The position numbers and the translations under genes are program-made. From Allium sativum (Eukaryota; Streptophyta; Magnoliopsida; Asparagales; Amaryllidaceae): 64,000 bases of DNA. The stretch covers positions 458,308,310 to 458,372,309 of the forward strand of contig CM060912.1 of the NCBI GenBank assembly GCA_030737875.1, given 5' to 3'. Below, piece after piece: positions 1-10,931 of this stretch. The notes under the pieces were generated by a model. That model did not search any database and was not told the DNA's origin. It saw only the letters and a list, made by a program, of their open reading frames with translations. Position 1 is the stretch's first letter. Each line of letters starts with the position of its first letter.

Positions 1-161
1 AATTTGTCTTGACATGATCCTGCACCTTTTCTAGTGCCTCTGATTTGTTTAGTTTGATCGATTACCTCTGACATTGCTTGTGCTTCGAGTTTTCCTTTTA
101 TGTTTGATGGAATGTCTTTCACAGTTTCATGCACACCATGTGTTCGACCAAATGTTATAGC
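1..161 (-). pseudogene. Unidentified coding-like fragment, open on the minus strand to the window edge
   Basis: Reading the minus strand from 161 to 3 gives 53 codons without a stop. The composition is protein-like, with segments such as TFGRTHGVHETVKDIPSNIK and KLEAQAMSEVIDQTKQIRG. No family is recognised. If the surrounding element is a gene-capturing CACTA transposon, this may be a captured exon in reverse orientation. The open length alone is weak evidence, and it could be chance. Confidence 0.25.
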
Positions 162-841
162 ATAACATATCGACGTCGATCTCAGAGCCGTTAAGAAAAG
201 AATCATCCTACGTATACCTTGGCATCGATTTGAAATTACGCGCTTGGATCTACTTTTGCCGCTAGAAATAAAGGAGCTGGATCTACTGTCAACGCTCGAA
301 TCTTCTGCGCTGACATGTCAAAATCTTCATATTACAGTGGGCATCGATCTGGAATACGCATAGGAGATTAGATCCCAATTATCCTTTCAATATTATTGCT
401 TTCATATAGTGATAAAAATTTCAGAATTGAAGTTGGTATGTTGTATTATCTTCCTTTTTCCACTAAAACTAACATATAAATATATTGTAGAAGAACTTGA
501 CAATAATTTAGAAATTTGCCCAATTATTTTCCATCCAGTTTTAAGTTTTATTACATGTTCTTAGATACCAGGTTGCAGGTAATACTATGCACAATGATTA
601 GTTCGTGACATGGCTCTTTCTAATTCACTACTTTACAATGAGGACACAATGTTTGATGAAATGCTTCTTAAGAAATCAAGCATAAATGCATCTGACTAGT
701 TATTAACAATTCTAATAGATTTGGACCCTTCCATCGAAAACATGGACACATACTATTTCAAAGTGTCATATCCATTATCACTTATCGAAGAGGCTGCAAC
801 AAGTAAGATCTATTTTACTCATTCAAATTTTGTTTAAAAAT

Positions 842-1036
842 TTAGTAATTGGAGATATCTGTAGGCATAGGGCTGAAGATGGTGTAACTGGAACTGTAAT
901 AATTAATGAGGCAGTTAAGAGTCATGCACCTGCATGTTTTAAAACTGCAAACTGGCATGCACCACTTGAAGGCAATATAGTTGAGTTGGATTATGCGAGA
1001 ATGATGAAAGATAACATAGGCTACTACATTAGTTAA
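842..1036 (+). pseudogene. Unidentified exon-like segment inside CACTA A
   Basis: An open segment of about 60 codons includes VTGTVIINEAVKSHAPACF and WHAPLEGNIVELDYARMM. A second open stretch lies upstream in another frame near 720-800 (SIENMDTYYFKVSYPLSLIE). The pieces may be exons of a captured or transposase-related gene separated by introns. No family is recognised and there is no convincing start codon context. Confidence is low, and the call rests on open length and protein-like composition. Confidence 0.25.
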
Positions 1037-2108
1037 TGAAGTTGATATTTCTTCTTGCCATGGGCCTGATTGTACAAAGGTGGTGGCATCATAGTCTTCT
1101 TGCCATGGACTAAACCCTATAAAGTCTACCAAACAATCACATAAGGAGCACAAAGGTAATGTTAAGAATGTGTGGTAGAAATTTCCAGTGCTCTTTTTTG
1201 TTGTTTTTTTGTTGTGCATGGTTACTTCTAATAGCACAAAGGAACTATTTGTTTTAAAGGTAGCAGGCATTGAACATCTATATGTTAATAAATATTTGCA
1301 TTTTAGTCTGCTTAAAAATGCTTGAATTGATTTGAAACACAAAATTTAAAATGCTATTCACATGTGTTCAATTCATATTATGTTATTTTGCTTAATTCAC
1401 GCCATGCTAATAAATATGATTTAATATTGTTATGGAGAAAACATCGTTTAAGATTTCATAGCTAACTTATTACAGCTATGATATTTTCCATACGGTGTTT
1501 GTAATATTTTATTGTGTATTTTAACATTTCATAGCAAAAGTAAACAACTACAGACTTTATAGACTATATTTGCAAAGAGGATGAATTCTAAAAGAGGAAA
1601 GGAAGAAATAAGGGATCATGCTTTAATTTTGAGTCTATTATGGAAATTGTTAGGAAATTTCAAGCGGTATAACTTACATTGTTCAGATTCTTAATGTATT
1701 TATAGGAAATGCTAGATATTTGCAGATGTGCTTTCATTCTGGTTTACGTGAATAACTAACATACAACGGTCAATTAGTCATTGACATATGGAGTTTTGTA
1801 AGTTATATTCGGCATACCTTTTTTTTTGGTTATAAACCTAAAGAGTCATTTTGTTGAGTACCGTCCCTTGAATTTTGATAATAGAAATAACAGTTTATTA
1901 CTTATTACATGTAAGTCTTTTTTCTATCATTTAAAACAAAAAGTAAGCAAAAAAAAAGAGTATTGCTTTATTTAGCTGTTCAACATTAACTTTATATCCT
2001 ATTTCTGTTTGTATTTAGCTATGTGGATTCGCTGTGAATTTAGCTTTAGTTGACATGATACTGCTTATCTATAGGTGATATAAAGCAAATTCTTCAAGAA
2101 CTTGGTAA

Positions 2109-2231
2109 CGAAAAAGGGAGAAACAGCTTTACATGTTGATCGAGGTACGAAAGCACAAAATAAAGGAGCTACTGCATTTGCTGTTCTTTAAGAAGCAGGA
2201 TCCTGAGTCAAAGAGCAACTTCTTTGGATGG
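2109..2231 (+). pseudogene. Unidentified exon-like segment, 41 open codons
   Basis: The frame starting at 2109 stays open for 41 codons and includes EKQLYMLIEVRKHKIKELL and FFKKQDPESKSNFFGW, a plausible helical coding sequence. A GGTAATA donor-like site overlaps its end (about 2230). The same DNA upstream of 2109 reads DIKQILQELGNEKG in a neighbouring frame. A one-base shift would join the two, suggesting a decayed exon of about 55 codons. No function can be assigned. Confidence 0.3.
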
Positions 2232-2463
2232 TAATAGAGCAGTGTCATGCAATATTAGGTGGTTATCGATCAAACTGCTTTTGTTTAAATGTATATTACT
2301 AGTGTATGCTTTGATGTATTAAAAATTTCAAAACATACGCAGTCGTCAAAGTTGAATGTACCGAGTGAAGAAATAAATCATAACTGCAAATTTATCTTTG
2401 TATTTTTGGATATTCTATTTATTTCAGTGTTCATAGTTGATTGATATTAGTTCGATAAATATG

Positions 2464-2536
2464 TATGTGTGTGTGTGTATATATGAACATGAATGTGTAT
2501 ATCTATTTATCTATCTATATATATATATATATATAT
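2464..2536. repeat. Compound TG/TA microsatellite
   Basis: A run of TG repeats, an interrupted middle, then TA repeats lies immediately before the right subterminal region of CACTA A. A similar TATG/TA/CA microsatellite sits at the equivalent place in CACTA-2 (about 12718-12780), so it is part of the family structure. Confidence 0.85.
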
Positions 2537-3011
2537 TATATTTCCAGATCTGAAGGGGAATAACGATAGATTACTAACAGATGATGTTAGAATAAATATT
2601 TACATAAATTAAATTCCGTCGCTAATCCTTTATTAAATTGTAAGGGATTACTAACAGACTACCTGCAACAATATTTTTAAATAAAATATATATCATTGCA
2701 AACCCCTTGCTACCCAGCAAGGATTTAACGACGTTTATTGATAAATAATAGTTTTAAAAAATATATATCCGTCGCTAAAACATCGGTAAATAAATTCTAA
2801 ATTAATTCAATATTAAAATTTGATACTAAGTGAAATGACGGAAAATAATCAGAGAACTAACGCTAAAATCCATCATAAAAGTTTGACACAGATGCCATCT
2901 TGAAATTTACCGACAACACACGTCCATCAGTAATCCATCGCTAAGTCCTATATAGCGACGGGTTACCAACGGATTAGGTCGCTGCACAATCAGATTTTTC
3001 TTGTAGTGTTT

Positions 3012-5095
3012 CTATTAATGATCTGGTAATTTCTGGTGCTTGGTTAGTCGACATGGTATTTGTGTCAATGATCAGGATTGGAAATTGGTCAGGCCGTTAC
3101 ATTTCGATACTTAAAATAGGAGTCTTTCCAAGTTTTATGCATGAAATTAAAATTATATCACTTGTTATAATAAGAAAAGATGTAAAGAGAAGCATTATTA
3201 TGATAAGTAGTTCATGATAGATAGAAATTTTACAAATAGTTATTATGATGAAAAAGTGAAAAATAAAAAAGATTAAGAATATCATAATAATAGTAAAACA
3301 ATATAGTTGGGGCCAAACTTAACGATAAATCAGATATTCATCGGTGTTGGAAATGATTGACCCATAGTAGCAGTTATATCTTGCATAGTTGGGGTTCATC
3401 CTTACGACGAACCAAATATTCGTAATTGTGGGAAATAGTTGGCTCATAGCATAGAAACTCAGTCGTAGGGACTGAGCAAGGAGTACAACTAGATTATTGT
3501 TTTGAGATGCGTTCTAACAACGAACAAACATGCACATCGTCGTTGGAAATAAGTGGCCAGTAGAAACAAGAGGAAGTTGGTCCTAAGGATGTACAAGTAT
3601 GCATGCATCAGTGCTAGAAATAATTCGCTTTGGGAGCTCGAGTACTATTAGGTAGAGGCCCATCTAAAAGGGTACATATACGTCTTCGGTGCTGGAAATA
3701 ACTGACCACAACTGAGATGGTTTGTCCTAACGATGATTGTTCGAGCACATTCAGGTTAGTATTAAACTACTATGTACCGACAAGCAGAGGGTAGTAAAAG
3801 GACAGAGGTCCAATAGGTCGATCACAGGGCAGTAATTCCCTAAGCAAAATTATTATTGTAAGATCTCTAGTGTAAATAATCATTTTAAAACATCATCTTC
3901 ACGAAGCACCACAAACACGGAACCTTTGTAACATTAAAAAATATTTTTGAGACTATTATCTCTTGGTCTTTCCCTTTCTAGTAGTTATTTTTCATTCATC
4001 AGACTTTTATGTTTGATCTATTCCCCTTCCCCCTCCCCCCATTAGGCTCATAAGGCAGTGCTTGATTCTAGACAACTAGAGGAGTTTTGAGAGCTCCAAT
4101 AATTTTTTACGTATTTATTTCATCTTTATCTTTTTATTTAGTTATGTGTTTTTTGATTTGTAAGGTGATATTCTGTGTATGTACTCTGATATGGTTGATG
4201 AGACTGAGATCGTAGACATTTTGAGCTATGTTGGTTTTAAAGTAATGGCATTTTGAAATGTTGGCTTTATGAAATACTTTTTATTATATTAAATATTTTT
4301 GCTGTCAAAGTTTTTATTTTATGTCTTGTGATCTTAGCCTCTGTGATTTTTTAGTTACACTTAGATACTTTATGCTCCTTGACATGACTCGATAGGGATA
4401 TGTTAAAGAAGTGTCACAGATTCTCGCAGTTTCGTACTAATTTGAAAGGTTCTATAATATGCTTGACATTAACACATACATGACATTTGGAATATAAAGT
4501 GCCATTTTCTATATTTGACTACTTTTTTTTTCTTACTTTATCATTTGAGCCCTCATTTACAATTCAATATGTCTCAATTTGTTATGTCATATGTCAAATG
4601 ATTTGGGCACATAAGTACTTCCATTATGAAAAATAATATAAACTAATACAAATAGACCAACCAGTTAGATACCATTTTTCCACAAATACCCCTTTCTAGC
4701 TATTACAATTTTATCAGATTTAAAATCAATCTTCATCACATCCTTGTTCAGCAACATACCATATACTGAATTTCTAAGGAGGGAGAGGACCTAAAATACG
4801 TCATTCAAAGCTAAAGTTCTTGCAGAAATACGTTAAAGAATAACTTTTCCTTGTCATGAATTCTACCAAACTTATAGTTTCCCATGAAGAAGCGTTCATT
4901 GCATTCTACATCTTGGAATTGATGAAAAGATCTTGAGTTACACAGAGATGTATTTTGTCAAGCACCCAATTAACCTTGTTTTTCACCAAGATAGTTCTAA
5001 AATGACCGCAATTATGATATCTTCATCCTTAGCAAGATTTGCTTGTGCTTTTACAATATCAAGTTGCTTCTGATTGCGAAGTCCTAGCACTAGAA
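3012..5095. other. Intergenic sequence, with a degenerate spaced repeat
   Basis: No gene is seen. Between about 3300 and 3760 a degenerate unit recurs five times at 70-115 bp spacing. Each has a CG-containing segment followed by T(G)GAAAT and then a GACC/GGCC-like end, at about 3346, 3428, 3543, 3622 and 3698. From 3760 to 5095 there is AT-rich sequence. The minus strand near 5088-5000 has a short open segment (KQLDIVKAQANLAKDEDII) of unknown origin. Confidence 0.5.
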
Positions 5096-5104
5096 GTATT
5101 GATA

Positions 5105-6064
5105 GAGTGCTACTATTCACACCTCGGTTTACACTTCCGGCTACCTTTCTAAATTTAATACAAATGATTATTTTTTATATTCTTTTGGCCACCATATATT
5201 ATTCCTTCACTTAGTTATTCACCATCATACTTCTCTTAAGAATAATACATACTTCTCTACAATTTCAAACTCAAAACCCTAAGAAAAGCAGATTTTTTTT
5301 TATGCCTAATAGAGATGGAAGATGAAGATAAAATAAATGTTGGAATTGCTTGATTTTTATTGTTCATATTATATAGAATATGTTGTTAGGGTTATTTAAT
5401 GGTTAAGGTTTTCCATTGCGTTTTAAGATATTTTTTCCGCTCCGTTGGAAATTTCAAGTTTGGGGGACATTAAATTTGACGACGTTGTAATAGAGAATGA
5501 CAATGCAAATTTTGACTTGTACGGTTTTTATCCGTATAACTTATGTATCTTTTTTTACAAATTGATACATTGATTTTTTTTCGTTGTTTGATAAATGGAG
5601 TATTTGATTGATGATAAATTGGACGATAAACATGATGGTTGTGATATTATGATGCAAGATGTTCGATCAAGTGACTCAAAAAGACATAAACGTTGATTTG
5701 ACGAATCATTTCACAACTGACGAAGTAAGTACTCATTTATAAAAATTAAAATTACTAATGTGGTTATTAAAATGGATTATGTTAATTTTTTTCTTGGACT
5801 ATTTGGTTTTAATTATTTGATTCGCAGAGTACATTGATCCGCTGGTGTAAACCAATGGGAAAAAGTTGAATACCGTTATTGTAATTCTAAAGTTGGATAA
5901 ATTAGGACCTGGAAGCAAGTGTTAGTGTAGAGGAAGGATCTAGTGGCCTCTACATTTTTTGGTTATTAATTTAGACGATGGCCAGTAGAGGAAATTTGAA
6001 ATATTTTGGGTGCTTTTAGTTTTGGTGGCCAGAAGTGTAAATGGGGGTATGAATAGTAGCACCC
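5105..6064 (+). mobile_element. Mutator-type non-autonomous transposon, 960 bp
   Basis: The ends are inverted repeats of about 41 bp beginning GAGTGCTACTATTCA on the left and GGGTGCTACTATTCA on the right (read inward). The element is flanked by a perfect 9-bp direct repeat GTATTGATA (5096-5104 and 6065-6073). A 9-bp duplication is the mark of the Mutator superfamily. Inside, a short open exon-like piece (MEYLIDDKLDDKHD..., about 5597-5690) is followed by a GTAAGT donor and is interrupted by a stop. No MURA transposase is seen. A truncated copy lies inverted at 31088-31392. Confidence 0.85.
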
Positions 6065-6073
6065 GTATTGATA

Positions 6074-6536
6074 TGCCATGTTTGCCACAAACACAATGAT
6101 GGTCACTTTCTTCAAATTGTATTATTTTTGCTCATAACACTTTGAATTTTTTAATTAGCAATCGATCCTTTTTCCTTTTTTCGAAATTTATCTACGTTTG
6201 ATTGATTTTAAATTTCTACAAGATTTATGTTACCAAAATTAATGGTCAGAGCACTGAATATATCCTTCATACGATTTGCTTCCTCGAACTATATGTGATT
6301 GATTAGTTTTTGAAAAGAAATACCATTTCTTTTATGCTTGAGATAATTTTGTAATTGCTTGAAAATGGTAGGAATTTTTGCACTAGTACATTAGAATGCA
6401 TGATCTCATACATCTTCATTTAACGATATCAGATAGTAAGTTTTCATATTCATGAATCTACTTCATGCTTAACTTGCTATCTACCACCTAAAATTGCGTA
6501 CAATGTTATTTTTTTCCTTTTAGCATCATATGTTCC
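6074..6536. other. Spacer with no recognised feature
   Basis: AT-rich DNA between the Mutator-type element and CACTA-2. No gene, repeat or regulatory element is seen. Confidence 0.5.
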
Positions 6537-7270
6537 CACTATAAGAAAACACTGATTTAGCGTCAAATATTTAGAAGCGGAAATTTCTGTCGCTAATTTG
6601 CGATGGATTTCCATGTGATCTGCGAGGGACAGTTATTTGTTTTTTCAACTTTTTTTTTCTTTTATTTATTACCGTCATCTTCTGTCATCCCTCACTAAGC
6701 TGTCGCAAATTGCATCAAATTACCGACAGAAAATTTCTACCGCTATTTTCCGCTACAAATCCAGGCAGAACACTGACGAATATTTATCAAAGCTATTTTG
6801 CAGCAGAATTCCAACAGATTTGCAAGAGATGTTTATATTATTTTTCTAAGATATACTTTAGTGTTATTTTTTAATAATTATTAACATGTTGAATAATTAA
6901 TAATTAATTTGTTCTAATTAATGATTTATAAGTAATAATAAATAACAATTTACGTTCTATAATAAATAAATTATAATCAATGATTATTTAGAATTAGCAA
7001 AATAATCTTTTCTCACAACAAATGTAATAACTAAATTCTTTATTAAGTCCTCTACTTTCATCACAAATTTCAATCAGTATGACAGTATATTTTACGCTAA
7101 ATCCCAAAATTTTAAATTGTTCTTTTGTAATTATTCCCCTAAATAATGAAAATATCAGTTTATTATAATAATTATTTAGTAATTGACAATAAAATTTAAT
7201 ACTTATGAAATGATATCTAACATTCAATAATTAATTTTAAATAATTGTATTTAATAATTACATTTGTTAA
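6537..7270. repeat. CACTA-2 left subterminal region
   Basis: The first 330 bp hold repeated GTCGCTAATTTGCGA-like motifs in both orientations, as expected for the transposase-binding repeats of CACTA ends. They grade into a very AT-rich tract (TAATAATTAA-type, about 6880-7500). It aligns along its whole length with 14184-14930. Open frames here are by-products of the repeats. Confidence 0.75.
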
Positions 7271-7565
7271 TTATAATTGGTACTTATGTTTTATAATTAT
7301 AGTTGATAATTACATTTTATATTTCGAAAAATTTAAAAATTTGAAATCATCTTAAATAAATTTAAAATAAATTATAAAGTTAATAAAATCAATTATTGTT
7401 TGACATGAAATAACCAAAATTTATAAACTTTAAAATATTGAAAAAGTTCGTTTAATAGTTAATTTAAATTGTATAATACTTCATATTCTAATTTAAAATT
7501 TTCTATAAATTCTAACTAAGGACTTGAAATTTTGGCTCCAATCGCGAAACTTTTGGCTCTAACCC

Positions 7566-7889
7566 GTGGAACTTCTGACTAAGATAAACATTTCGCTCCA
7601 ACCCCATTTTGCCGTAACCCTAGATTTAGTTTTCCCCAAATCACGATTGAAAAAATGGCGACAAAGAGAAGCGATTAATGGATTTTCAGAGTTTGAACGA
7701 GCTCTTTCTCCATCCAACTGTCTCACAACATATTATCGCGATTCGATTTCGAGGAGCAAACACCAAGGCATTTCAGATCACCAGCAATCGCCTTCTTCGT
7801 AGATCCAAACTAGTTCCTTTTGTCTCTGCGTTGCTTTTTCTTCTTCCTTCCAAAACCTCGATTTGCTGATGCTCAACGTCGTTTAGAAA
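7566..7889 (+). pseudogene. Leader-exon-like segment, possibly a captured gene start
   Basis: The composition changes sharply from AT-rich DNA to a mixed, gene-leader-like sequence. It has a TAACCCTAG telo-box-like motif (about 7615), an ATG-containing frame (MDFQSLNELFLHPTVSQHI..., 7678-7869), and a GTATGT donor right after GTTTAGAAAG at 7890. The last ten codons in another frame read FADAQRRLER. It resembles a plant gene 5' UTR plus first exon. It could be the element's own promoter-exon or a captured one. The source gene is not recognised. Confidence 0.4.
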
Positions 7890-8117
7890 GGTATGTCCAT
7901 AGTTCTTGTGCTTTCAGCGTTATAATCATTGCAAATCAGGCTCAGTGATCTTTTTCTTTTATATGATTGTTGAAAGACAGACTAAATAATAAGAAGATGG
8001 ATCAAAGATTTGATCTGCACATTTTTTACCCAAAAAAAGAAGCATTCTTTTTTTGGTTTTTTGGCAATTATATGTGCATGCAGTCATAATTATTAATCTT
8101 ATAATAGCTGATAAAAG

Positions 8118-9360
8118 CCTTTTCCCCTAATATGATGTTTGCAGGGTTCATAAACTTATATGATATTTGCACATATAAATGCCATAACCCTGCAACCCTG
8201 CAAACTTATTATATTGTTTGGAATCTGTTACTACCATTTTACAAAAATGATGTGTTTCTTTCATGTGTTCCAAAATATTTTCTTATGACCAAGGGCTAAT
8301 GGAAGGGACAGTGGCTCCCATTAATATACTAACATCAGCCTTTGTATTGGATGGATATTTGAGTAAACAGTGATAGATTCATTACAAACATAACGCTGAA
8401 TGTTTCTCACTGAAAATATTACTTTTTATGCCTAAAATTATGTTAAGATCTCTACAACTCCCTTTTTGTCAATTCACAGTGCAATAGCACATTGGTAATC
8501 CTTATGCATAAGCATATAACACATGTAGTAACACTATGTTCGTATTACGTAGTTGCTAAATATTTTTTGTTGACCGGTAAGTTCGCAACTCAAAATGTCT
8601 TTCACATGTAAGAAATTCGTTTTTATTTGATTCAAAAATCACTACTTAAGAACCCAGACAGCTTTACAGTACATGAATCCACCCTGACTGAACAATTAGT
8701 TGATAAGAGATCTTATGAATTATTGAGAGGTTTATTCTGGCATTCGCATGAAATTTTTCTATGGAAGCACAGCTACTATGAACCTTAAAAGAAAGTGTAA
8801 ATCGATTTTACTCATCTAAAATTCTTAATGCTTCTAGCTATGGTTGGTTAACAGCAATATCGTCATGTTTTGTCCTTATGATTTTTTTTACATGTATATG
8901 CTGTTACTACATATTACATATGATGTTTGCAGGGGATAGTAGCCTTTTCCCCTAATATGATGTTTTAAGGGTTCATATTACATCTGTAATATGTTTTTTT
9001 GGCAATCATATGTGCATGCATTCATATTTCTTAAACTTATACATCATTCTTAAACCTATATTCTGGCAATTATAGGTTTGCAGGGTTCTACTTCTTACCG
9101 GATCCTTTTCCCCTAATCATTTTGGGAAGGTACTATTTTTAACACGTACCATGTGTGTTCTTCACTTATTACTGATAGCTATTAATGAGACTTGAGATAG
9201 AAGTTAGAGTTGTGGCTCAGTAAACTGTGCGTGTTATATTTATAGACACCTAGTACACACCTCATGAAATGAAATAAATATATATAAGAGACACCTCATG
9301 ATGTTTTTCCCCTAAATACACACCTCGTGTTATATTTATAGATGCCTTTTCCCCTAAAAA
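8118..9360. repeat. Dispersed TTTTCCCCTAA motif in CACTA-2
   Basis: The phrase CCTTTTCCCCTAA or a near copy occurs about five times (8118, 8943, 9100, 9305, 9343), two of them inside a longer repeat continuing with TATGATGTTT. A neighbouring phrase, GGCAATTATATGTGCATGCA, also recurs (8065 and 9001). This looks like local duplication within the interior. No coding sequence is evident. Confidence 0.6.
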
Positions 9361-10318
9361 CATTTAAGCCACTTAAGAGACACCCCATGACGCCTCATAC
9401 ACACACATACATACATGTAGACATGTGCATGTTATATTTATCCAAATACAAACTATTTTTAGTACATGGAAAGAAAGAAATTGAGGGGCTCTGATCATTG
9501 TAAACTTGGTTTCATATCAGAATCTGTACCTTGTGTGGTGTGATTTTGAAGTTCAAACTTAAAATCATAAACTTAAAACTAAAATGCTGTAGCTTCATAG
9601 TTGTATATATATCCTCTATTTGATTTATTTATTTATTCTGTTTTAAATGCATTGTATTTACGACTAGATATCAGCATGTTAAAAATTTTAGATGGTTGAC
9701 CTCACAAATTTTAGATGATTCAAAAAACTCCAACCCCTTCAAAGATAATAAAGGCTGCTCAGTCATTTTACTACCGATTGGTTAATATTTGTAAGACAAG
9801 TAGAGCTCAAAAATATTTTTCACGGAACTATTACATTTTATGATTTGAATCCCTTTCACATCAACTCTCTTAAATTATTATTCACTCCCAAATTCCAAAC
9901 TCAATTCATGTGGAACTGAAGAGAAAATTAATCTTTAGGCTTAAAAAAGTGCGGGAACCTTAAACATCAAAGTCAATATCAAAATATGAGTTATTGCTAT
10001 AGGAAAGAAAATACACTCTTCTGCATACGTAAAAATCGTTTGATAACCTATATATTGCAAAATCTGAACCCTGTTTTGGTGTAACATTTGGATTTTACAA
10101 TATACAACTTGAATCTCACATTGAAAGCATTGCCAGTAAATATGAAGTTTTCTTTTTGGCTCCACTTCTTACTTTACTTCTTTTTGTATGTTGTTGGGCA
10201 TAATATATCAGTGTTTGTGACTGCTATTTAAATGTAATGTATGGGCTTATATTGAGAAATAATATGCGTACTATTATTTAAATATTATAACGGTGTAGAT
10301 TTATACAATCATTTTTTT

Positions 10319-10468
10319 GCATTAGCTAGTTGCAACCACATTTTGATTGTGGCAGTAGGAGCTCTATGTGCATATGTTTCCCCCGTAGGTGCTGGTTCTT
10401 GCATACCTGAAGTGAAAGTTTACTTAAATGTTGTTGATGCTCGTTCTATATTAGCACCTAGTGCACAC
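10319..10468 (+). pseudogene. Captured fragment of a CLC anion channel/transporter gene
   Basis: About 50 in-frame codons read through GALCAYVSPVGAGSCIPEVK and YLNVVDARSILAPSA. This matches the conserved CLC selectivity-filter region (GSGIPE motif followed by K-YLNG-D) and is closest to the plant CLC-c/CLC-g type, which continues with HSILAPS. In functional CLCs this loop helps form the anion pathway of a vacuolar or Golgi membrane protein. Here GSGIP has become GSCIP. Only this piece of the roughly 780-residue protein is present, inside a CACTA element, so it is a non-functional captured fragment. Family assignment is from motif recognition. Confidence 0.85.
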
Positions 10469-10724
10469 TTATCACTCTTTCATAAGGATGATATATTTTA
10501 TTAAAAAAGATTTAGTATATTATATCATGCATTAACTCATCACTGTGTCAAATACAAACATGACATGTTGTGGAACCAGTTTTGCATTATTTGTTCACTA
10601 GTTGGACACAATTCACAGAAATAAAACCCCAGTTTGCATTTATTGTTCTAGTTAACAAGCTTATATGGTAAGTTACACATATTTTGTGTTCTTCGTGAAC
10701 GTTCAGTTCTATTTAGCTGACAAG

Positions 10725-10931
10725 CAAGTTTTTATGCTATCAATTGTTGCTTCTGAAAAGATGCCCCTTGCTCTGCAAAATATCTTGAAAGTCCTCAAGG
10801 TGAGTGATTTGCTTTACTGAATAATTGAAGAATTGGTTGACTAATGCAAGTATTGATACTCTTTTGATTATTCTAACCAATTGGAGAAGTACTTATCAGG
10901 GATTATGCATGCATCTGGTGATCCTTCACAG
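10725..10931 (+). pseudogene. Captured two-exon fragment of a METTL2/METTL8-like methyltransferase gene
   Basis: The first piece (10725-10799) reads VFMLSIVASEKMPLALQNIL and ends KVLK at a GTGAGT donor. The second (about 10877-10931) reads P-GEVLIRDYA and ends near GDPSQ at a GTATGT donor. Together they match the Rossmann-fold segment of METTL2/8-type S-adenosylmethionine methyltransferases (tRNA 3-methylcytidine enzymes; FVLSA-SPEKMPL-LQN-KVLKPNG-VLFRDYA-GD-Q). The intron between them was retained, so capture was from genomic DNA. A 4-bp duplication (GCATGCAT, about 10907) breaks the frame and the acceptor is degraded. Confidence 0.85.

Larger units (their letters stand above)
1..3008 (+). 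mobile_element. CACTA transposon A, right part (left end lies outside the window)
   Basis: The right terminus at 2996-3008 is the inverse of CACTACAAGAAAA, the classic CACTA (En/Spm) end, and the next three bases are TTT, the expected 3-bp target duplication. Just inside, 2540-2995 holds subterminal copies of the CCGTCGCTAA / TTAGCGACGG motif. They align with the right ends at 12790-13179 and 21440-21943, so the three elements are one family. No left terminus was found upstream, so the element is assumed to start before base 1. No transposase domain is seen. The interior contains several short exon-like open segments of unknown origin. Confidence 0.75.

Noticed and set aside
842..1342. 166-codon minus-strand frame in CACTA A
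   Set aside because: No recognisable domain and low-complexity, cysteine-rich composition. The + strand frame in the same place looks more protein-like.
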